Assembly (NCBI GenBank): GCA_020848195.1
Contig: JADLAP010000242.1
Location: 1 to 44,353, forward strand
From: Phycisphaeraceae bacterium
GTDB taxonomy: Bacteria; Planctomycetota; Phycisphaerae; Phycisphaerales; Phycisphaeraceae
Direction: 5' to 3'
Length of the DNA: 44,353 nucleotides
The notes beneath the pieces were generated by a model. The model saw nothing but the letters and a program-made list of their open reading frames with translations, was not told where the DNA came from and did no database searches. Positions 1 through 7,379 of the stretch are shown here, in pieces; the first letter of the stretch is position 1; each line of letters starts with the position of its first letter. Made by a program: the position numbers and the translations under genes.

Positions 1-1397
1 CCGCGAAAGGCATCCGTCCCGGGAAGCGTGATCGGCGACACCACGGAAGAGCCTCCAATGGCCAGCGTACCACGCTGATATTGTAGCAGGCGGTTGAGGG
101 AGTCGGTCCCGGCGGTGGGGTTGCCGGCTTCGTTGGTGGGAATGTAGAGGAAGCTGCGATTTTCGGCGTGCAGTTCGCGATCGAAGAACTTGTTGCCGGC
201 CTTGTCGTAGCGGGTGGTCACGCCGACGACAGGGGTGGTATCGGCGTAGCCGCCGGCGACATCGAGATCGCTGGAAATGTAACGTTTGGCGATGGTCCGG
301 CCGGTGCCGTCGTAACCCAACCGGTCACTGGCGGCATCGCCCCAGGCGGGCAGAGGAACGGCTGGAAACTGCACGGCGGAGTGCGTACGAGCGTTGTTCA
401 GATAGGTGCAGGTCAGGCCGTTGGCGTAACGCACTTCCGCGACTCGGCCGGGACCGAAGTACTCCCAGGCGGCGATGGCGGAGATGTCCGTGCTTGAAGT
501 GCTGGAGGAGGAAGAAGCGATGGCATCGGAAACGCTTGTCCTGCGGTAGAGCAGGTCGTAAGCGGTTTCCACCTCCCGGCCGGCGGGGAAGGTGACGCCG
601 GCAATGACGCCGGAGAAGAAAGCGTGGTTCGTCGCGTGATAGGTGATCGGAACGACTTCTTCTTCGTCAGCGTACATCTGCGATTCTTCCACCGCCCGAT
701 TGACCGAGTCGTAGGAATGGAGCGTTCGGGCCACACCGGGCGCAGGACCAGAGCCTGAAGACGAGGAACTGGAACTGCTTGAGGAGGAACTCGAACTGGA
801 CGAGGATTCACTAGCCTCGGAAGTTGCGGAGGCGGACGAACTGCTGGACGAGATGGGGGGTTCCGGGGGCGTAACCACGTCTTCAGTCAGGATCACGCGC
901 GACAGGCCGTCGTACTGGAAAAGTTGCAGACTGGTGCCCGCCACGCCCTCGGAGCGAAGGATGGCGCAGGTGAGTCGCCGGCCCATGGCGTCGTAGCTGT
1001 AGTCGAAGATCGAACCGTTTTCGTCGATTTTCTGGAGCACGTCGCCGGCTTCGTCGTAGATGTTCGTTCGTGTCGAGCCGTCCGGGAATGTCATCGCCAT
1101 CTCCCGGTCCTGCAAGTCGAACTGATAGGAGGTGGTGTTGCCGTGATCGTCGATGAGTGCGGTGATGTTGCCGTTGGCGTCGTAAACGGTGCGGGTGGAC
1201 ACAGCACCGCCGGACTCGCCGGTGGAATCCAGCGTGCGATTCGCTTCCGGCGGATTGACACCCTGACCAAGCTGTCGGAGGTGCTGGCGGGTTTCGATGG
1301 TCCGTCTGGCTCCGTCGTAAATCGTTTCCGTCGTGTTGCCTCGGGGGTCGATCAGCAGCGTCTGGTTGCTTCGGCTGTCAGGCCCGGAAAAAGGCAT
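1..1397 (-). CDS. RHS/YD-repeat protein, incomplete at left edge
   Basis: Reads leftward from an ATG at 1397 and is still open at base 1, so at least 465 codons; its C-terminus lies outside the window. Repeated YD-type motifs are visible: TETIYDGARRT, STRTVYDANGNITALID, TRTNIYDEAGDV, DYSYDAMGRRL, LFQYDGLSRV, VTTRYDKAGNK. RHS/YD repeats form a beta-shell in large exported or surface proteins, often enclosing a variable C-terminal toxin or adhesin. A serine-rich linker of about 35 residues (roughly 920-770) splits the repeats, and a second short Ser/Thr run follows. There is no signal peptide and the reading starts in the middle of a repeat array, so the ATG is probably not an original start: the same frame continues upstream past two stop codons into another RHS piece (1416-1724). 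I read it as the distal part of a broken RHS gene. The family is clear; whether it is expressed is not. Confidence 0.8.
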   Translation of the reverse strand, partial: MPFSGPDSRSNQTLLIDPRGNTTETIYDGARRTIETRQHLRQLGQGVNPPEANRTLDSTGESGGAVSTRTVYDANGNITALIDDHGNTTSYQFDLQDREMAMTFPDGSTRTNIYDEAGDVLQKIDENGSIFDYSYDAMGRRLTCAILRSEGVAGTSLQLFQYDGLSRVILTEDVVTPPEPPISSSSSSASATSEASESSSSSSSSSSSSSSSSSGSGPAPGVARTLHSYDSVNRAVEESQMYADEEEVVPITYHATNHAFFSGVIAGVTFPAGREVETAYDLLYRRTSVSDAIASSSSSTSSTDISAIAAWEYFGPGRVAEVRYANGLTCTYLNNARTHSAVQFPAVPLPAWGDAASDRLGYDGTGRTIAKRYISSDLDVAGGYADTTPVVGVTTRYDKAGNKFFDRELHAENRSFLYIPTNEAGNPTAGTDSLNRLLQYQRGTLAIGGSSVVSPITLPGTDAFR

Positions 1398-1415
1398 AAG
1401 TACATTTATTTATAT

Positions 1416-1724
1416 TTATGCTACACACAGACGGTTCCATGCGTCGTAGCTGTAGGCGTACAGGCCGTCGTAGGTCAGGTTGCCGGCGGCGTCACAGGTC
1501 AGGTTGTCCGGCGCGTGGCCTGTGGAATCGACCGTGAAGCATTCCACGTGTTCAAGGCTGTTCGGTGCTCGGTTGCGACTGCGACAGTGAAGGGGAATGA
1601 AGACCGCACCGAGGATGGTGCGGCTATGAAGGACGTCGCTATGGGCGCGGTGGGTGGCGGGGGCGTTGAAGACGGTGCGGCTGTGAGGGATGTCGCTGCG
1701 GAGTTGCGGATCAGAGACAGACAA
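1416..1724 (-). pseudogene. RHS fragment cut off by in-frame stops
   Basis: A 102-codon reading frame whose second half is RHS-like (DAAGNLTYDGLYAYSYD followed by AWNRL). It ends at TAA 1418-1416. After it comes an AT-rich stretch (1398-1415) with a second TAA, and then the RHS reading resumes in the same frame at 1397. The first half (about residues 1-50) has no RHS character and contains a 19-residue imperfect repeat (DIPHSRTVF and DVLHSRTIL). Motifs of the NLTYDGLYxYxYDAWNRL kind usually sit near the end of the RHS core, so the order relative to the downstream piece suggests rearrangement rather than a simple stop mutation. This is an inference; a full-length relative would be needed to decide. 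Confidence 0.55.
1611..1701. repeat. 34-bp imperfect direct repeat
   Basis: Two 34-bp copies (1611-1644 and 1668-1701) start 57 bp apart. They match at 27 of 34 positions, and all seven differences are transitions. 57 bp is 19 codons, so the copies fall in the same frame of the RHS fragment. Confidence 0.6.
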
Positions 1725-1796
1725 AGTGCTGGACAGGGCGGGGTAAAAACGCTAATTTGGTAGCTTTGTCCGATCATTTATGGAAAGGTTCCGTCC

Positions 1797-1970
1797 ATGC
1801 CCGTTCAGTTTGATTATGAAAAGTGCACAGGCTGCACGACTTGCGCGGATGAATGCCCCACGGACGCCATTGCGATGAAGGACGAGAAGCCCGTCCTGAA
1901 CGAGGGTGAATGCGTGGATTGCGGGACTTGCCGGGACAACTGCCCGGAAGGCGCCATCAGCGACAAGTAA
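1797..1970 (+). CDS. 2[4Fe-4S] ferredoxin, 57 aa
   Basis: A 57-residue protein with two complete CxxCxxCxxxCP cluster-binding motifs: CTGCTTCADECP at residues 10-21 and CVDCGTCRDNCP at 39-50. This is the classic bacterial two-cluster ferredoxin fold, a small soluble electron carrier. Length is normal for the family (about 55-60 aa). A purine-rich GGAAAGG lies about 8 bases before the ATG. The gene stands alone: the neighbours are the broken RHS gene on the opposite strand and a convergent CheW gene, so the redox partner is not shown by context. It is too short for many gene callers, but the eight perfectly spaced cysteines leave little doubt. Confidence 0.95.
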   Translation: MPVQFDYEKCTGCTTCADECPTDAIAMKDEKPVLNEGECVDCGTCRDNCPEGAISDK

Positions 1971-2147
1971 GTTGTGGCTGGTGGACCGGGTCGGCGTTGA
2001 ACGGGACCGTATTCCCGCCGTATTCCCGCCGCGAATCGGTTGACGCATCGGAACCCAGCACCAGGAACGTCGCCTGCCGGCGAGGCTGGCGACGTGCTAT
2101 GGTTCGTGCAGGTCCGGGCGGGAGTCGGCAGACGCATTCGTGGCGGG

Positions 2148-2378
2148 TCAACTTCCGCGGGAGTCCGGAGGAAGTGTCGGGGGATGTTCCGGGGGTAGTT
2201 CCGGGGGTAGTTCCGGGGTCGGGGATGATTCCGGGGGCATGTCGAGCAGACGGCGCACGTCGGGGAGGGCGAGGTTCATGCCCATGCCATGGAGCAGTCC
2301 CGCCATGGTGTAAAGCTGCGACAGCGAGGGCAATCTGTCCCGACCTGAAACCAGAGGTCGATCCGGCGCGCACAACAT
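2148..2378 (-). CDS. Possible small proline-rich protein
   Basis: A 76-codon frame with a good ribosome site (AAGGGA, 8 bases before ATG 2378). Residues 11-47 (LPSLSQLYTMAGLLHGMGM onward) use the GC-rich third positions typical of this genome, so the middle looks coding. The tail is a proline-rich repeat (PTPELPPELPPEHPPTLPP) made by a 12-bp tandem repeat. No family recognised. Competing minus-strand frames through the same DNA give Pro-Gly or Arg-rich strings. It would lie downstream of the CheW gene on the same strand, separated by a hairpin element. It may be a real lineage-specific protein or non-coding DNA. Confidence 0.35.
   Translation of the reverse strand: MLCAPDRPLVSGRDRLPSLSQLYTMAGLLHGMGMNLALPDVRRLLDMPPESSPTPELPPELPPEHPPTLPPDSRGS
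2179..2232. repeat. 12-bp tandem repeat, G-rich
   Basis: Units GGGGGATGTTCC, GGGGGTAGTTCC, GGGGGTAGTTCC and a longer variant GGGGTCGGGGATGATTCC follow each other directly. On the minus strand the core reads CCCCGGAA, the same core as the Pro-Gly repeat at the start of the SpoIIE-type phosphatase gene near 19970-20030. Confidence 0.75.
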
Positions 2379-2481
2379 GGCGTTGTTCCCTTGCGGAAGG
2401 CGGGGCAACGGTCAGGGGGCGACCGTCATGAGGACGATACGGTAGTCTTCGGAGGGGGGAACGACAAGCAGACGCGGGACA

Positions 2482-2510
2482 GGACGCGCGGACAGTTTGT
2501 CCGCGGCTGG
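2482..2510. repeat. GTT-loop hairpin element (single)
   Basis: Perfect 8-bp stem CGCGGACA / TGTCCGCG (2487-2494, 2498-2505) with loop GTT, flanked by GGACG on the left and GCTGG on the right. The same flanks and loop occur at 10862-10965, 13345-13416, 37891-37920 and 44257-44343 with different stems. It lies between the end of the CheW gene and the small ORF at 2148-2378. The rest of 2379-2575 shows nothing else. Confidence 0.75.
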
Positions 2511-2575
2511 GACGTGTGGGTTTGAGCGTGATGTGGCGAGGACGGACGTCATTTCGTGTGATTGGGGGGAGATGG

Positions 2576-3379
2576 TCACGGCGTGAAGAGTTTGGTTTCG
2601 TCGAGGACGAGGACGAGCCGTTTGGAGGCCGGCAGTTTGGCGACGGTGACGACGGGGCTGTCTTTGCCCAGTTCGAAGCCTTGTTCGCGGATATCTTCGA
2701 CTTCGTGGGTCGCCAGTTGGCTGATGGTTTCGACGGCATCGACGGCGAGGGCGAAGGTGGCGCCTGCGACTTCCAGGAGGATGGCGATTTCGCGGATCGT
2801 TTCGCGCAGGTGGGCGCGGAGATCCTCGAAGAGCCGGATCATGGTGACCAGGTCGCCGTGGCGGGTGTGCTCGATGATTTTCCGGGCTTCGTCGATTTGG
2901 TTGTTTTTCGCCAGGGCGGTGACCTTTTCCGCGATGCCATGGATGCGGGCGTGCGGCTCGGCGAATTTCTGAAGCAGCGCGGTGAGCAGGAGATTGTCGG
3001 TTTTGAACGTGTCGTACCACTTGCCGAAGGCGCACTGGTGGGGATTGGTGGCGAGTTTGAAGGGCCGGTTTTCAAGGATGGACTGTTCGAGTTCGTGGAT
3101 CCATTTTTTGTGGTCTTCTTCTTTTTGCGTGAGCAGGTCGATCAGTTGATCGGTTTCCTGATCGAGGGAGACCATGTTGAGGAGTTTGCGGGCATCGATG
3201 ACGGGCATGACCTGGCCGCGGAGGTTGAGCATGCCGCGGATGGTGGGGGGCGTATTGGGCACGGGACTGACCCGGGGCAGCAGGACGATGCCCTGCACCT
3301 GGTTGGCGGTGATGGCGTAGAGGGTGTTTTTGAGTTGGACGATGACCCAGAGGGTATTGTCGAGCGAGGCGTTGGTCAT
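2576..3379 (-). CDS. CheW-like protein with inserted CZB zinc-binding domain
   Basis: A 267-residue soluble protein. Residues about 10-72 are the first half of a CheW adaptor domain (WVIVQLKNTLYAI, then IRGMLNLRGQVMPVIDARKLL), and about 205-265 the second half (AGATFALAVDAVETI ... LVLVLDETKLF). Between them lies a helical CZB (chemoreceptor zinc-binding) domain with its expected ligands: H90 in HKKW, C116 in CAFGKWYDTF, H143 and H147 in EPHARIHGIA. CheW couples chemoreceptors to the kinase CheA; CZB domains bind zinc tightly and respond to zinc or oxidants such as hypochlorous acid. An adaptor with a built-in sensor is therefore likely. No other chemotaxis gene is in the window. A standard CheW is about 150-170 aa, and the insert accounts for the extra length. 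Confidence 0.9.
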   Translation of the reverse strand: MTNASLDNTLWVIVQLKNTLYAITANQVQGIVLLPRVSPVPNTPPTIRGMLNLRGQVMPVIDARKLLNMVSLDQETDQLIDLLTQKEEDHKKWIHELEQSILENRPFKLATNPHQCAFGKWYDTFKTDNLLLTALLQKFAEPHARIHGIAEKVTALAKNNQIDEARKIIEHTRHGDLVTMIRLFEDLRAHLRETIREIAILLEVAGATFALAVDAVETISQLATHEVEDIREQGFELGKDSPVVTVAKLPASKRLVLVLDETKLFTP

Positions 3380-3510
3380 GATGTCGCTGCTTTCCGTGAT
3401 GTTGCCCCGGAAAGTGAAGTAAGCGACCGCGAGCGTGCCGTGAACCGCGTTGCGTGTTCAGGCATAGGCCCGTTCAGAGGCGTTGGATGTCTTTACTGGA
3501 TGTCGGTCGT

Positions 3511-3648
3511 TTAGGGCAGCGCGTTGAGTTGTTCGAGGAACCGGCTGAAATTCCGGAGCAGATTCAACGATTCATCGGCGATGCCATCGGGGTCGAAGTT
3601 GCAGGCTGCCCATGACGGCTTGTCCGAACCCCATGACCGAAGGTCCAA
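3511..3648 (-). pseudogene. Possible C-terminal gene remnant
   Basis: A 45-codon frame ending at TAA 3513-3511. Its last 30 residues (CNFDPDGIADESLNLLRNF, then SRFLEQLNALP) look like ordinary protein. Its upstream end dissolves into the repeat arm at 3631-3665. It could be the tail of a gene whose start was replaced by the repeat. No family recognised. The rest of 3380-3510 shows nothing else. Confidence 0.2.
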
Positions 3649-3872
3649 ATCCGAATGACGAAGTCAATACGGTTTTCACCACCACGGCACAACGACACGA
3701 CGGCCCGCGCGCAAGTTGTCGCGCTCCCTCCGCAGGACAGGACAAAAACCACGAGATGGAGTTCAGTCTTCAATTCGCGCGGGAAGCCCATCGTTCCCAG
3801 GCGGGCCGTCGTGTCGTCGTGGTGATCGTTGTCTTGACTTGTTTCGTCTTTCAGACTTGGACCTTGGACATT
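3631..3872. repeat. Composite inverted repeat, outer arms of the TCCAAATCCGAATGACGAA family
   Basis: The left arm near 3631-3665 (GGTCCAAATCCGAATGACGA) is the reverse complement, with differences, of 3843-3872. A second inverted pair lies inside: CGACACGACGGCCCGC near 3693-3708 against GCGGGCCGTCGTGTCG at 3801-3816. The outer family recurs at 5001-5140, 10836-10998 and 37857-37965. Apparent ORFs containing FVIRIWTFGH across it are by-products of the repeat. It fills most of the 595-bp gap before asd; a TACAAT at 3910-3915 is a possible -10 for asd. Confidence 0.65.
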
Positions 3873-3974
3873 TCTCTCCTGCCCTTCTCGACCGTTCGCG
3901 CTGACCTGCTACAATGCCCGGCTCGGCGCTTCACTGGGAAGCGCCATCGCTTTTCTTCAGTATGGAGCCTACCC

Positions 3975-4994
3975 GTGTCCTCAGCCCCTTGCGTCGCCAT
4001 CGTCGGCGTCACCGGCGCTGTCGGGCAGGAGTTCCTCCGTGTCATCGAACAGAGGAACTTCCCCTTCAGCGAACTCCGTCTCCTGGCCAGCGCTCGCAGC
4101 GCGGGCAAACCGCTCACGTTCAAGGGCAAGACGTACAAGGTGGAGGAACTGAAGGACACGAGCTTCAAGGGCGTGGACCTGGCCCTGTTCAGTGCCGGCG
4201 GATCGATCAGCAAGCAGTACGCCCCCATCGCCAAGGATGCCGGCGTGGCGGTGGTCGACAACAGCTCCGCCTTCCGCATGACCGATGGCATTCCCCTGAT
4301 CGTGCCCGAGGTCAATCCGCAGGACATGAAGCATCTGAAGCTGGGCAAGGGCTGCATCATCGCCAATCCCAACTGCTCGACGATCATCATGCTCGTGCCC
4401 GTGACTCCGCTGCACCGCGCGGCGACGGTGAAGCGCATGGTCGTCAGCACCTACCAGGCCGCCAGCGGCGCAGGTTATGCCGCCATGATGGAACTGGAGG
4501 AACAGTCCCGCCAGGTTCTCGTCGGCCAGACCCCGGTCTGCAAAATTTTCAAGCAGCAGTACGCCTTCAACCTCTTCAGCCACAACTCCGATATGCAGCC
4601 CAACGGCTACAACCAGGAAGAGATGAAGATGCTCAAGGAAACGCACAAAATCTGGTCGGACAACAAGCCGCGCATCACCACGACGTGCGTGCGCGTGCCC
4701 GTCATGCGTGCTCATGCCGAGAGCATCAACCTGGAGTTCGAGAAGCCGCTGGATGAGAACGACGCGAGGGAAATCCTTCGCAAGGCCCCCGGCATCACCC
4801 TCATCGACGACCGGGCCAGCAACCGTTTCCCGACGCCGCTGGACGCCTCCGGCAACGACGACATCTACGTCGGCCGCATCCGCAACGACATCAGCCGCGA
4901 CGACAAGAAGGGCCTGGACCTCTTCGTCAGCGGCGACCAGCTCCGCAAGGGCGCGGCGCTCAATGCCGTGCAGATCGCCGAATTGATGCTGTAA
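3975..4994 (+). CDS. asd: Aspartate-semialdehyde dehydrogenase
   Basis: Converts L-aspartyl phosphate to L-aspartate 4-semialdehyde with NADPH, the branch-point step to lysine/diaminopimelate, threonine and methionine; cytoplasmic. The 339-residue product has the N-terminal nucleotide-binding GVTGAVG (residues 11-17), the catalytic cysteine in NPNCSTI (C134), and the acid/base histidine in RVPVMRAH (H247). Length matches the family (about 330-370). I chose the GTG at 3975 because a GGAG sits 7 bases upstream and the Rossmann motif begins 10 residues later; the longer frame upstream is repeat DNA. It stands alone, followed by a strong hairpin with a T run. Confidence 0.95.
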   Translation: MSSAPCVAIVGVTGAVGQEFLRVIEQRNFPFSELRLLASARSAGKPLTFKGKTYKVEELKDTSFKGVDLALFSAGGSISKQYAPIAKDAGVAVVDNSSAFRMTDGIPLIVPEVNPQDMKHLKLGKGCIIANPNCSTIIMLVPVTPLHRAATVKRMVVSTYQAASGAGYAAMMELEEQSRQVLVGQTPVCKIFKQQYAFNLFSHNSDMQPNGYNQEEMKMLKETHKIWSDNKPRITTTCVRVPVMRAHAESINLEFEKPLDENDAREILRKAPGITLIDDRASNRFPTPLDASGNDDIYVGRIRNDISRDDKKGLDLFVSGDQLRKGAALNAVQIAELML

Positions 4995-5000
4995 TCGCGG

Positions 5001-5140
5001 CGAAATGACCGAATGACGAAATCCGAATGACAAATGAATAGCAACCGGACGCCCATGGATGAGCACGGTACGCCGTGCGAATCCATGGGCTGTCTTTTTC
5101 ATTCGTCATTCGTCATTCGGACTTGGACATTCGGACATTG
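5001..5140. repeat. Composite inverted repeat between asd and the deacetylase gene
   Basis: Outer arms near 5007-5036 (GACCGAATGACGAAATCCG) and 5101-5135 (CATTCGTCATTCGGACTTGG) belong to the same family as 3631-3872. They enclose a separate palindrome at 5052-5089. The elements are nested, not adjacent. Confidence 0.75.
5052..5098 (+). terminator. Hairpin with T run after asd
   Basis: Arms CCCATGGAT (5052-5060) and ATCCATGGG (5081-5089) enclose a second stem GCACGG / CCGTGC with loop TACG. The run TTTTT follows at 5094-5098. It looks like an intrinsic terminator for asd. A related palindrome with the shared core ACGGTAC lies at 35902-35937. Confidence 0.6.
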
Positions 5141-5164
5141 CCCCCCTTCGGGTATCCTGTCCCC

Positions 5165-5953
5165 ATGGCATCCACCCGCGAACCACCCTGCCTGCTGATC
5201 GCCATGGCGCATGGCGACGACATGGAGTTTTACTGCGGGGGCACGGTGGCCAAGTTCGTCAGCGAAGGCTGGCGTGCGGTGCTGGTGATGTTCACCGCCA
5301 ACATGCCCGGGGCCGATCTGCACAACGACGGCAAGTTCCTCGAGCATCCTCCGGAAGCTGTCGCGCCCGCGCGGGAAGAGGAAGTCCACGCCGGCGCGAG
5401 CGAACTGGGCGTGGACACCATCGTCCAGATGGGCTTCAAGGATTCCGCCTACTACACCGGCCAGCGCGTGACCTGGCTGGGCGATCCCGACTACAACCTC
5501 CAACATCCCGTGGGCCACGAGCCTTTGCCCGCCGCGGCGGGGAATTTCCGCTGCATCCAGAAACTTCAGGCGGTACTGGATAAACACAAACCGGAAATCG
5601 TCATCACCCACAACTTCTCCAGCGGGTTCGAGCACACCTGCGTGGCCACCATGGTCAACCAGGCCTTCGGTCAGGCGGTACGCGACGGCACGAAGCTCGG
5701 CAGCCTGTGGATCGCCGCGGCCGCGCGCCATTCCGCGTGGGAATCCGATGTCCGATTGTTCCCCTCGCCCAACATTCTCATCGACATCACCGATCACTGG
5801 ACGACCAAGCTCCGCGCGATCCGCGCCCACAAGACGCAGCACGTCGAAAGCGCGATCCCCAAGATCGAAGCTGTCGCTCGGTACTGGGGCATCGCCCGGC
5901 AGTGCCGCTACGCCGAACCGTTCAGCATGATCCAGGACGCCCGTTACCGCTGA
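5165..5953 (+). CDS. PIG-L/LmbE family deacetylase
   Basis: 262 residues. The N-terminal AHGDDMEFYCGG is the family's metal motif (usually PHPDDxE; here Gly replaces Pro but the His and both Asp remain), and ITHN...FEHTC supplies the distal histidines. LmbE/PIG-L enzymes are zinc-dependent N-deacetylases acting on GlcNAc-type sugars, for example in GPI anchor, mycothiol and bacillithiol pathways; the substrate here cannot be read from sequence. No signal peptide, so cytoplasmic. The ATG at 5165 is the first start after the repeat; a TATCCT lies 6 bases upstream, so the transcript may have almost no leader. First gene of a run with tadA (5-bp gap) and a methyltransferase. Confidence 0.85.
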   Translation: MASTREPPCLLIAMAHGDDMEFYCGGTVAKFVSEGWRAVLVMFTANMPGADLHNDGKFLEHPPEAVAPAREEEVHAGASELGVDTIVQMGFKDSAYYTGQRVTWLGDPDYNLQHPVGHEPLPAAAGNFRCIQKLQAVLDKHKPEIVITHNFSSGFEHTCVATMVNQAFGQAVRDGTKLGSLWIAAAARHSAWESDVRLFPSPNILIDITDHWTTKLRAIRAHKTQHVESAIPKIEAVARYWGIARQCRYAEPFSMIQDARYR

Positions 5954-5958
5954 TACCC

Positions 5959-6462
5959 ATGGAAGCCACACCCACCGATGTTGTGATGATGCGTCGCGCC
6001 CTGGACCTGGCGCGGCAGGCGGCGGCGCTGGGCGAAGTGCCGGTGGCGGCCGTGGTCTATCGTGAAAGCGACATCCTCGGCGAAGGCCACAACCGGCGGG
6101 AGTTTGACGCCGACCCCACCGCCCACGCGGAAATGATCGCCCTCCGCGCCGCGGCCCGGACGCTGGGCACGTGGCGATTGGATGATTGTTCACTGGCGGT
6201 GACACTGGAACCGTGTCCTATGTGCGCCGGCGCGATGGTCAACGCCCGCCTGGCGCGTGTGGTCTATGCAGCCGGCGATCCCAAGATGGGCTGTGTCCGC
6301 ACGCTGTACCAGCTATGCGACGACGCGCGGTTCAACCATCGGCTTGAGGTGATTCCCGACGTGCTGGCTGCGGAAGCAGGCGATATGCTGTCGTCGTTCT
6401 TCCGCCAGTTGCGACATCCCGATCGCCCGCCGAAACCCAGGCCTCCATCGAGCTTCCCATGA
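5959..6462 (+). CDS. tadA: tRNA adenosine(34) deaminase TadA
   Basis: Deaminates A34 to inosine in the anticodon of tRNA-Arg(ACG), needed to read CGU/CGC/CGA codons. The 167-residue product carries the zinc-dependent deaminase signature HAE (H56, E58) and PCPMC (C86, C89), plus the family-typical LAVTLEPCPMCAGAM and CVRTLYQLCDDARFNH. Length fits TadA (150-170 aa). It starts 5 bases after the deacetylase stop and its stop overlaps the next gene's start (ATGA), so the three genes are probably co-transcribed. The C-terminus ends in a proline-rich tail (PPKPRPPSSFP). Confidence 0.92.
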   Translation: MEATPTDVVMMRRALDLARQAAALGEVPVAAVVYRESDILGEGHNRREFDADPTAHAEMIALRAAARTLGTWRLDDCSLAVTLEPCPMCAGAMVNARLARVVYAAGDPKMGCVRTLYQLCDDARFNHRLEVIPDVLAAEAGDMLSSFFRQLRHPDRPPKPRPPSSFP

Positions 6463-7265
6463 CCAACTCTTACGTTCATGGCTACGACACCCGCGAATCC
6501 CAGCGTCTTGCGGATCAGGCAAGCACCCTCGTCGAACTGCTGCACCACGACACCGTCTTTCCCGCCGGCAGCCGGGTGCTCGAAGCCGGCTGCGGCGTCG
6601 GGGCGCAAACCGTCACGCTGGCCCGCAACAGTCCCGGTGCACACATCACCTGTGTGGATATTTCGCACGATTCCGTGATGCAGGCCCGCGCAGCCGCTCA
6701 GGCGGCGGGACTGAACAACGTGACATTCCAGCAGGCGGATTTGTTTCACCTGCCCTTTCCTCCGGGCACGTTCGATCACGTGTTCGTCTGTTTCGTGCTG
6801 GAACATCTGCCCAGACCGGCCGGGGCTTTGCGCATCCTCGGCGAACAACTCAAACCCGGCGGCACGATCACGGTGATCGAAGGCGACCACGGCTCGGCGT
6901 ATTTCCATCCCGACAGCGAGGCCGCGCATCGCGCGATCGCCTGTCAGGTGGAACTGCAACGCCGCGCCGGCGGCAACGCCATGGTGGGGCGCGAACTGTT
7001 TCCGCTGCTGACTTCCGCGGGTTTTGCCGATGTTCACGTTTCGCCGCGCCTGGTCTATGTGGACGGCAGCCGACCGCAGTTCATCGACGGCTTCACGCGC
7101 AAAACCTTCACCGCCATGATCGAAGGCGTTCGCGCCCCGGCCTTGGCGGCGAAGCTGTGCGACGAGCACACGTTCGATCGCGGCATCGCCGATCTGTACC
7201 GCACTGCATCGCCGGACGGCGTGTTCTGCTACATGTTCTTCAAGGCCGTGGCCCAACGATGTTGA
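6459..7265 (+). CDS. Class I SAM-dependent methyltransferase
   Basis: 268 residues. Motif I is VLEAGCGVGAQT (about residues 40-51), followed by an acidic ribose-binding CVDIS, motif FDHVFVCFVLEHL and LKPGGTITVIEGDH. This matches UbiE/SmtA-like methyltransferases that modify small molecules or lipids; the acceptor is not predictable. No membrane segment or signal peptide. The ATG overlaps the tadA stop by 4 bases (ATGA), a common sign of translational coupling. It is the last gene of the run and is followed by a 31-bp-arm inverted repeat facing the convergent ftsK gene. Confidence 0.88.
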   Translation: MTNSYVHGYDTRESQRLADQASTLVELLHHDTVFPAGSRVLEAGCGVGAQTVTLARNSPGAHITCVDISHDSVMQARAAAQAAGLNNVTFQQADLFHLPFPPGTFDHVFVCFVLEHLPRPAGALRILGEQLKPGGTITVIEGDHGSAYFHPDSEAAHRAIACQVELQRRAGGNAMVGRELFPLLTSAGFADVHVSPRLVYVDGSRPQFIDGFTRKTFTAMIEGVRAPALAAKLCDEHTFDRGIADLYRTASPDGVFCYMFFKAVAQRC

Positions 7266-7274
7266 TAATGCGCA

Positions 7275-7361
7275 ACGAGCCGGAAGCGTAAGCGACGGCC
7301 CTCTGGCGAATGACCATTCATGGTTGTCGACAGAGGGCCGTCGCTCACGCTTCCGGCTCGT
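7275..7361. terminator. Long inverted repeat between convergent genes
   Basis: Arms of 31 bp (7275-7305 and 7331-7361) match at 30 of 31 positions; they begin ACGAGCCGGAAGCG. It lies between the methyltransferase end (7265) and the ftsK end (7380), so a two-way terminator is the natural reading, although it has no clear T run. Repeats with the ACGAGCCGGAAGCGT core are, from general knowledge, common between planctomycete genes. Confidence 0.7.
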
Positions 7362-7379
7362 CATGCATAGCCGACGTCT

